Origin: JAGOBP01 sp046328575
GTDB taxonomy: Bacteria; Chloroflexota; Anaerolineae; Fen-1058
Direction of reading: 5' to 3'
DNA length: 64,000 bases
Assembly: GCA_046328575.1 (NCBI GenBank)
Contig: JAXLWI010000015.1
Coordinates: 1-64,000 of the forward strand
The translations under genes and the position numbers were made by a program. Positions 49,941 to 58,600 of this stretch are shown in pieces (positions within the stretch are counted from its first letter, which is position 1; each line of letters begins with the position of its first letter). The notes beneath the pieces are model-generated. The model searched no databases. It was not told the origin of the DNA and saw only the letters and a program-made list of their open reading frames with translations.

Positions 49941-52523
49941 TTATTGCCACACCACTCTCAGTGCGGTCTGGCCGGGTTGCGGCCACGAGGCCGGATTCTC
50001 GAAGGCCGTGAAGATCGGCAGGGTATTGGCGCTGGCGTTGAAATGATCGCCGCCGCCGTTGGCGTGGCACTGCACGCAGTTGTGAGAGTAGTTGTTGACT
50101 TCGCGATGTTTGGTGTCCATCTGCGTGTAGTTGTGGCACGTTGCGCACGTATAGGTGCTGGTATCGCCACCGGGATGGCATTTGTTGCAATTACCATTCG
50201 CGCCGCCATGATTCAGCGGGAACTGGTGCTGGAAATTCGAGTCCCAGTTATTGGTGCTGTGACACTGGCTGCACTGACCCGGGAAGTGATTGGCCGGCCG
50301 CGTGTGGCACGATTGGCAATCGGTTAACCCCGTGTGATTGAAGTTCACATTGCCCCAGCTCGATGTGTTGTGACAGTTACTGCACTGTCCCGCGTAGTGA
50401 TTGGCTGGCTTATCGGGCGTATGGCACGAAATGCAGTCGGTCTGCCCGGTGTGATTGAAGTTGGCTGGCTGCCAAGCATTCGTGTTATGGCATGTGCTGC
50501 ACTGCCCTGCAAAGTGATTGGCCGGTTTATCGGGTGTGTGGCATGAGATGCAGTCCGTCAAGCCAGTGTGATTGAAGTTGGCGGGTTGCCACGCATTCGT
50601 GCTATGGCACGTGCTGCACTGTCCCGCAAAGTGATTGGCGGGTTTGTCTTTGGTATGGCACGACGCACAGTCCGTTAAGCCAGTGTGATTGAAGTTGGCG
50701 GGCTGCCACGCATTCGTGTTGTGGCACGTGCTGCACTGCCCCGCAAAGTGATTGGCCGGCTTGTCTTTGGTATGGCACGACGCACAGTCGGTCAAGCCGT
50801 TGTGATTGAAGTTCGCCGGCTGCCACGCGCTCGTACTGTGGCACGTGCTACACTGCCCCGCAAAGTGATTAGCCGGCTTGTCTTTGGTATGGCATGACGC
50901 GCAGTCCGTCAAGCCGTTGTGATTAAAGTTGGCGGGCTGCCACGCATTCGTGTTGTGGCACGTGCTGCACTGCCCCGCAAAGTGATTGGCCGGCTTGTCT
51001 TTCGTATGGCACGACGCGCAATCGGTCAAGCCGTTGTGATTAAAATTGGCCGGTTGCCACGCATTGGTCGTGTGACACGTGCTACATTGCCCCGCAAAGT
51101 GATTGGCTGGTTTATCTTTGGTGTGGCACGACGCGCAATCGGTTTGGCCACTGTGGTTGAAGTTGGCGGGCTGCCATGCGCTCGTGTTGTGGCATGTACT
51201 GCACTGCCCGGCAAAGTGATTGGCGGGCTTGTCCTTCGTATGGCACGACGCACAGTCCGTTAACCCAGTGTGATCAGGATGAGCGGGGAGCCAACCGTCA
51301 GGGTTATGGCAGTTACTGCATTGCCCGTCGAAGTGATTGGCCGGCTTGTCCTTGGTATGGCACGAGGCGCAATCGGTTAGACCGTTGTGGCTGAACTGAG
51401 CCGGTTTCCAGGCATTAGTCGAGTGACAGGAACTGCACATACCGGGAAAGTGATTGGCGGGCTTATCTTTCGTGTGACAATCCGTGCAGACCGTGAAGCC
51501 GGTGTGATTGAAGTTCGCCGGCTGCCACGCACTCGTCGTATGGCAGTTGCTGCATTGCCCGGCAAAGTGATTCTCGGGCTTGTCCTTCGTATGGCACGAC
51601 GCACAATCGGTCTGGCCAGTGTGATCGAAATTGGCCGGTTTCCAAGCCACGGTCGTGTGACAGTTACTGCATTGCCCGGCAAAGTGATTTACGGGCTTAT
51701 CGGTCGTGTGGCAGGCTGCGCAGTCCGTTGCGTTCTGATGATCGAAGGCGGCCGGTTTGAAGGCCACATCGGTGTGGCAACGCTCGCACGACAAGCCCAT
51801 CTGCTGGAACTTGCCCTGGTGTTGATCGGTGTGGCAGCTTACGCAGGCCGCCGATAGGCCGGTAGTCTGTCCGTTGGTGTGACATTGACTACAACTAATC
51901 TCGGCGTGCTTGCCATGAAACGGCGGCTGATGTTTGGCGCGCAATTCCGGCGGAATAGTGATGTCGCGCGCGGCAATCGTCATCGTACTCGATTGTCCCG
52001 CGGCGCTCAACGTCGATCCGTCTAGCACCAGCAGTAATTCGACCGCGGTCACCGCTGGATTAGCGGCAGCATCGGCCAGGGCTTGCGCCAGCTTAGCGGC
52101 GTGTGCGATCTGCGGATCTGTACCACCTGCTTGCTGCCATTGATCGAGTTGCGCCACCATCTGCAGGGCGAGGCGGGCCAACGAGGCTCGCATGTCACCC
52201 CCGGCTTCAGGCGGCAATGCCGCGACAGCTTTCGTAGCGTTGATCAGCGCCGTCTGCGCCTCATCCAGGGCCAGCATGGCCCGCTCGGTGCCTTGCAGAC
52301 GCTGCAGTTCATCAAGCCGCTGCGCCAGAAAATCCAGTTGAAGCCGCGTATGCGCGATCTCACCACTGGACAGATCAAAACGCAGTTGTTCGAATGACAG
52401 TTTTAGATTGTAGAGACCATCGCCGGGCAAGCTGCCTTGCGCAGCCGCAACCACGCCCGCGCCCATGCCCAACACTAGAAGGAACGTCAAGCCGATAAAT
52501 ATGAACCAACGATAGTGACGCAT
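49941..52523 (-). CDS. 32-haem c-type cytochrome with DUF5667-like N-terminus
   Basis: An 860-residue multihaem cytochrome. Residues 1-30 form a signal anchor, about 31-210 a DUF5667-like helical domain (SLPGDGLYNLKLSFEQ), and then 32 CXXCH motifs by direct count. Three leading haem segments (16, 19 and 22 residues) are followed by 12 modules of 39 residues, each with two CXXCH and two extra His (in NHFxGQ and FNHTG), then a five-haem tail and a 40-residue C-terminal extension. These parts add up exactly to 860. It is a paralogue of the giant cytochrome upstream. GGAGG precedes the ATG. It should be exported and carry electrons outside the membrane. Confidence 0.95.
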   Translation of the reverse strand: MRHYRWFIFIGLTFLLVLGMGAGVVAAAQGSLPGDGLYNLKLSFEQLRFDLSSGEIAHTRLQLDFLAQRLDELQRLQGTERAMLALDEAQTALINATKAVAALPPEAGGDMRASLARLALQMVAQLDQWQQAGGTDPQIAHAAKLAQALADAAANPAVTAVELLLVLDGSTLSAAGQSSTMTIAARDITIPPELRAKHQPPFHGKHAEISCSQCHTNGQTTGLSAACVSCHTDQHQGKFQQMGLSCERCHTDVAFKPAAFDHQNATDCAACHTTDKPVNHFAGQCSNCHTTVAWKPANFDHTGQTDCASCHTKDKPENHFAGQCSNCHTTSAWQPANFNHTGFTVCTDCHTKDKPANHFPGMCSSCHSTNAWKPAQFSHNGLTDCASCHTKDKPANHFDGQCSNCHNPDGWLPAHPDHTGLTDCASCHTKDKPANHFAGQCSTCHNTSAWQPANFNHSGQTDCASCHTKDKPANHFAGQCSTCHTTNAWQPANFNHNGLTDCASCHTKDKPANHFAGQCSTCHNTNAWQPANFNHNGLTDCASCHTKDKPANHFAGQCSTCHSTSAWQPANFNHNGLTDCASCHTKDKPANHFAGQCSTCHNTNAWQPANFNHTGLTDCASCHTKDKPANHFAGQCSTCHSTNAWQPANFNHTGLTDCISCHTPDKPANHFAGQCSTCHNTNAWQPANFNHTGQTDCISCHTPDKPANHYAGQCSNCHNTSSWGNVNFNHTGLTDCQSCHTRPANHFPGQCSQCHSTNNWDSNFQHQFPLNHGGANGNCNKCHPGGDTSTYTCATCHNYTQMDTKHREVNNYSHNCVQCHANGGGDHFNASANTLPIFTAFENPASWPQPGQTALRVVWQ
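50319..51722 (-). repeat. 12 tandem 117-bp modules in the 32-haem cytochrome gene
   Basis: Each unit encodes 39 residues with two CXXCH motifs. The units are more alike than those in the giant gene (many differ at one to three residues), suggesting more recent duplication or homogenisation. Confidence 0.9.
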
Positions 52524-52688
52524 GATTCGCCTTCCTCCGGTAAATAAGTCGGATTAAGGGAAGGTAAGTCACGCGCGGGAATGGACTATTTGAGTACCTA
52601 CCCAAAAGGATAGGCGCTTAAGGACGCTAGTACTAGCGTCAGGAGTTTTGCGAGTTGGTACGCCGCCCCGATTGTTCTGCCAGCCCGA
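52524..52688. promoter_or_regulatory. Spacer between the two giant cytochrome genes with two palindromes
   Basis: It contains an 18-bp perfect palindrome, GACGCTAGTACTAGCGTC, at 52623-52640, and a 7-bp inverted repeat, CCTACCC/GGATAGG (one wobble), around an AAAA loop near 52597-52614. Either could be an operator for a NarL-type regulator, or part of a terminator or processing site. GGAGGAAGG before 52523 is the ribosome-binding site of the 32-haem gene. Confidence 0.5.
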
Positions 52689-55600
52689 TCAATCGCCGCC
52701 GCCGTCTTGGTGGCACGTCACGCAATTGTGATTGTAGTTATTGACCTCACGATGCTTCTGATCCATCTGAGTGTAGTTGTGGCAGGTCGCGCATGTGTAC
52801 GTCGTCGTATCGTTGTTGAGATGGCACTTGCTGCACACGCCGTTGGCATCGCCATGATTGAGCGGGAAAGTGTGATTGAAGTTGGCGGGTTGCCACGCAT
52901 TGGTGCTATGACATTGACTGCACTGCCCCGGGAAGTGATTGGCCGGTCGCGTGTGACACGACTGGCAATCCGTGAAGCCGGTGTGATTGAAATTCACATT
53001 GCCCCAACTCGACGTGTTGTGGCACGTGCTGCATTGACCCGGATAGTGATTCGGTGGTCGCTGCGGCAAGTGGCATGACTGGCAATCGGTGAAGCCAGTG
53101 TGATTAAAGTTGGCGGGTTGCCACGCCGTTGTCGTGTGACACTGGCTGCACTGGCCTGGATAGTGATTGGGCGGTGCGTTGTTGGTATGACATGACACAC
53201 AATTCGTCAAGCCGGTGTGATTTACGAAGGCCGGTTGCCATGCCGAGGTAACGTGACAACTGCTGCACTGGCCCGGCCAGTGGTTCGCCGGCCGATCGGG
53301 TGTGTGGCAAGCCTGACAGTCGGTGAAGCCGGTGTGATTGAAGTTCACGTTGCCCCAACTCGACGTGTTGTGACATTGACTGCACTGACCCGGATAGTGA
53401 TTAGGCGGCGCGTTGACAGAGTGACACGCTGCACAGTCCGTCAAGCCAGTGTGGTTGACGACGGCTGGCTGCCATGCACTGGTCGTATGGCAACTACTGC
53501 ATTGCCCCGGCCAGTGATTCGCCGGCCGATCGGACGTATGGCAGGCTTGGCAATCCGTAAAGCCGGTGTGGTTGAAGTTCGCCGGTATCCACGCATTCGT
53601 GGTGTGGCAGGTGCTGCATTGACCCGGGAAGTGATTGGCCGGCTTATCGCCCGAATGGCACGACGCGCAATCAGTGAAACCAGCGTGATTAAAGTTGGCG
53701 GGCTGCCACGCCGTCGTGGTGTGACACTGACTGCATTGACCCGGATAGTGATTGGCAGGTCGATCGGGAATGTGGCACGCCTGGCAATCTGTCAGTCCAG
53801 TGTGATTGACATTCGCGGGTTGCCACGCGCTGGTTGAGTGGCACGAACTGCATTGACCCGGGAAGTGATTGGCCGGTTTGTCGTTCGTGTGGCACGACAC
53901 ACAATCAGTAAAACCGCTGTGGTTAAAGGTCGTCGGTTGCCACGCGTTCGTGGTGTGACACGTGCTGCACTGACCTGGATAGTGATTGGGCGGTGCATTT
54001 ACAGCATGGCACGCTTGGCAATCCGTGAAGCCCGCATGATTGAACGTGGCGGGTTGCCACGCCGAGGTCGAGTGACATTGGCTGCACTGGCCCGGGAAGT
54101 GATTGGCAGGCCGATCGGGAATGTGACAGGCCTGACAATCGATCTGGCCAGTGTGATTGAAATTAGCGGGCTGCCACGCCACGGTGTTGTGACACGTGCT
54201 GCACTGGCCATCAAAGTGATTAGCCGGTTTATCCGGTGTATGGCACGCCAGACAATCGGTCAGGCCGATGTGATTGACGCTGGCAGGCTGCCACGCCGTG
54301 GTCGTATGACACGTGCTGCATTGACCCGGGAAGTGTACCGGGGGCCGATCGATCGTATGGCAAGCGAGACAATCGATGAGGCCGGTGTGATTGACGTTGA
54401 CCGGTTGCCAGCCGGTCGTGACGTGACATTGACTGCACTGGCCGGGATAATGATTGGGCGGCGCGTTGTTGGTGTGACATGACGCGCAGTCCGTGAAGCC
54501 AGTGTGATTGAAACTCACCGTGGTCCAGTTCGCCGTGATGTGACAACTGCTGCACTGGCCCGGATAGTGATTAGCTGGCCGATCGGATGTATGGCACGCC
54601 TGGCAATCGGTGAAACCGGTGTGATTAAACGTCACTTGATTCCAACTCGACGTGTTATGGCACTGGCTGCATTGACCCGGGAAGTGGTTGGGCGGTGCGT
54701 TGTTGCTATGGCAGGCCACGCAGTCCGTCTGCCCGGTGTGATCGAAGGTGGCTGGTTGCCACGCGTTCGTGGTGTGACAGGTGCCGCATTGACCCGGCCA
54801 ATGGTTCGCAGGTCGATCGGGCGTGTGACAGCTCTGGCAATCCGTGAAGCCCGTGTGATTGAAATTGGCGGGCAGCCAACCACCGATCGTATGACACGTG
54901 CTACATTGACCCGGATAGTGATTGGGCGGTGCGTTGACGGCATGGCACGCCTGGCAATCGGTGAAGCCAGTGTGATTGAAACTCGCCGGTTGCCACGCCG
55001 TGGTGTTGTGACATTGGCTGCATTGGCCCGGATAGTGATTGGCTGGCGCGACGGTGCTATGACACGCCGCGCAGTCGGTCATGCCGACGTGACTGAAGTT
55101 CGCGGGCTGCCAGGCCGTAGTCGAGTGACATTGACTGCACTGGCCCGGGAAGTGAATGGGCGGCCGATCGGCTGTGTGGCAGGACAGACAATCCAATTGT
55201 CCGGCGTGATTGAAACTCGCTGGCTGCCACGCATTCGTCGTGTGACATAGATCGCATTGACCCGGATAGTGATTGGCCGGCCGATCGGGTGTGTGGCAAG
55301 CCTGGCAATCGGTGAAACCAGTGTGATCGAAGTTCGCAGGCTGCCACGCATTGGTCGTGTGACACTGGCTGCACTGGCCTGGGAAGTGATTGGCAGGCTT
55401 ATCGACAGTGTGGCACACCGCACAGTCGGTGAGGCCAGTGTGATTGACCACCGGCGGCTGCCACGCCGAAGTTAAGTGACAACTGCTGCATTGACCCGGC
55501 CAGTGATTGGCCGGCCGATCGGACGTGTGGCAGGCCTGACAATCGGTGAAGCCGGTGTGGTTGAAGTTCGCGGGCTGCCACGCGCTGGTTGAGTGACATT

Positions 55601-58600
55601 GACTGCACTGGCCCGGGAAGTGATTGGGCGGCGCATTAACGGCATGACACGCTTGACAATCCGTAAAGCCCGTGTGATTGAAGTTCGCGGGTGTCCAGCC
55701 ACCGGTGTTGTGACAGGTGCTGCACTGGCCAGGGAAGTGATTGGCGGGTTTATCGGGCGTGTGGCAGGACGCGCAGTCGGTGAAGCCGGTGTGATTGAAG
55801 TTGGCCGGTTGCCACGCATCCGTTGTGTGACACGCACTGCACTGACCCGGATAGTGATTGGGTGGTGCATTGACAGTATGGCACACCGCGCAATCGGTGA
55901 GGCCAGTGTGATTCACGGCGGGCGGCTGCCATGCATTGGTCGTATGACACGAGCTGCATTGACCCGACCAGTGATTGGCGGGCTTATCGGGTGTGTGGCA
56001 GGATGCGCAGTCGGTGAAACCCGTGTGATTGAAGTTGGCCGGTTGCCACGCTGTAGTTGAGTGACACGTTGAGCACTGACCTGGGAAGTGGTTAGCGGGC
56101 CGATCGGGTGTGTGGCAAGCCGCGCAGTCCGCTGCGTTCGAGTGATCGAACGTAGCAGGAAGCCAACTCGCCGTAGTGTGGCACGTGCTGCATTGCCCCT
56201 CAAAGTGCGGCTGCGGCTTATCGGTCGTGTGGCACGCAAGGCAGTCCGTTTGGTTCGTATGATCGAAGTGCGCGGGCTGCCACGCGTTCGTTGTGTGGCA
56301 CAGACTGCATTGACCTTCGAAGTGCGGATTGGGCTTGTCGCTGGTGTGACAGGCCTGACAATCCGTGAAGCCAGTGTGATTGAAGTTAGCCGGTTGCCAC
56401 GCTGTTGTCGAGTGACACGAACTGCATTGACCCGGGAAGTGGTTGGCAGGCCGATCGGGCGTGTGACAACTTAGGCATTCGGTTTGACCAGCGTGATCGA
56501 ACGTCGCTGGTTGCCACGCAGTGGTTGTATGACACGTCGAGCACTGGCCCGGGAAATGATTGGCAGGCCGATCGTTGGTATGACACGTGAGACATTCGGT
56601 TTGTCCAGCGTGATCGAACGTCGCCGGTTGCCACGCCGTGGTCGTATGACAATTGCTGCATTGACCCGCGTAATGGTTGGCCGGCCGATCGGGTGTGTGG
56701 CAGCTTTGGCAATCCGTCTGCCCGGTATGATCGAAAGTGGCGGGCTGCCAGGCGCTCGTCGTGTGGCAGTTGCTGCATTGGCCCGGGAAGTGATTAGCAG
56801 GCTTATCGGGCGTGTGACAGGCCTGGCAATCCGTAAAGCCGGTGTGATCGAAATTGGCCGGCTGCCACGCCGAGGTGTTGTGACATTGACTGCATTGACC
56901 CGGGAAGTGATTTGCGGGCTTATCGGATGTGTGACAAGCCGCGCAGTCAGTTAAGCCAAGATGGCTGACGTTGGCACGCTGCCACGCATTCGTCGTGTGA
57001 CAGGAACTGCATTGACCCGGCCAGTGTATGGCCGGCCGATCGGACGTGTGGCATGAGAGACAATCGGTCTGCCCCGCGTGATCGAAGTTGGCAGGCAACC
57101 ACGCATTCGTCGTGTGACACGCACTGCACTGACCTTCGAAATGCGGCGTTGGCTTATCGGCCGTGTGGCATGATAGACAATCCGTCTGTCCGACGTGATT
57201 GAAGTTAGCGGGTAGCCACGCGTTGGTCGTGTGACACGTGCTGCATTGCCCCTCGAAGTGATTGGCCGGTTTATCCGGCATGTGACAGGCCTGACAATCC
57301 GTAAAGCCCGTATGATTAAATGTCGCCGGTTGCCATGATGTGGTCGCATGACATTGACTGCACTGACCAGGGAAGTGGTTGGCCGGCTTGTCGGGCGTGT
57401 GGCATGACGCGCAATCGGTTTGTCCGGTGTGATCGAATGTAGCCGGTAACCAACCCGCCGTCGTGTGACACGTGCTGCATTGACCCTCAAAGTGCGGCTG
57501 CGGCTTATCGGGCGTGTGGCATGCAAGGCAGTCCGTTTGATTGGTGTGATCGAAGTGCGCGGGCTGCCACGCGTTGGTGGCGTGACACAGACTGCACTGA
57601 CCATCAAAGTGCGGATTGGGCTTATCGGTTGTATGACACGCGATGCAGTCCGTCAGACCTTGATGGTTGACGCTGGGGGGTGTCCACGCGCTCGTCGTGT
57701 GACAACTGCTACACGGACCTTCGAAGTGCGGATTGGGCTTGTCATTGGTGTGGCATGCAGCGCAATCCGAGAAGCCAGTATGATCGAAGTTAGCCGGTTG
57801 CCATGCCGTGGTGGTGTGACACGTCGAACATTGACCCGGGAAGTGGTTGGCAGGCCGATCGGGTGTGTGACAACTTTGGCAATCCGTTTGTCCCGTATGA
57901 TCGAACGTGGCTGGCTGCCACGCGTTTGTGGTGTGACAGGTGCTGCACTGCCCATCGAAATGCGGATTGGGCTTATCGGTGCTGTGACATGCTAGGCAGT
58001 CGGTTTGCCCGGTGTGATCGAAAGTGGCGGGCGTCCACGCGCCAGTCGAGTGGCACTTACTGCACTGACCGTCAAAGTGCGGCGCAGGTTTATCGGCGGT
58101 GTGACAGGACACACAGTCCGTCAAGCCGGTGTGATCCATGCTGGCGGGTGTCCACGCGTTGGTGGTATGACACGTTGAACACTGGCCCTCGAAGTGATTG
58201 GCCGGCTTGTCTTTGGTATGGCACGATGCGCAGTTGGTTTGGCCGGTATGATCGAAGGTGGCAGGCTTCCAGGCCGTCGTCGTGTGACAGGTCGAGCACT
58301 GGCCATCGAAGTGATTGGCCGGTTTATCGACGGTGTGACAGGCCAGACATTCGCTTTGCCCGGTGTGATTGAAACTCGCCGGGAGCCACGCATTGGTGAT
58401 GTGACACAAGCTGCACTGACCCTCGAAGTGCGGCTGTGGCTTGTCCTTTGTATGACATGACGCGCAATCGCTGAAGCCGGTGTGATTGAAGTTGGCGGGC
58501 TTCCACTGATTGGTGGCGTGACAGTTGCTGCACTGACCGGGGAAGTGATTGATCGGCGCATCGGTTTGATGGCACGTAATGCAGAAGACATAGCCGGTAT

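Noticed and set aside
52524..52688. c-di-GMP riboswitch in front of the 32-haem gene
   Set aside because: The hairpins do not match the conserved core that I know for GEMM riboswitches, and the main palindrome has no loop.
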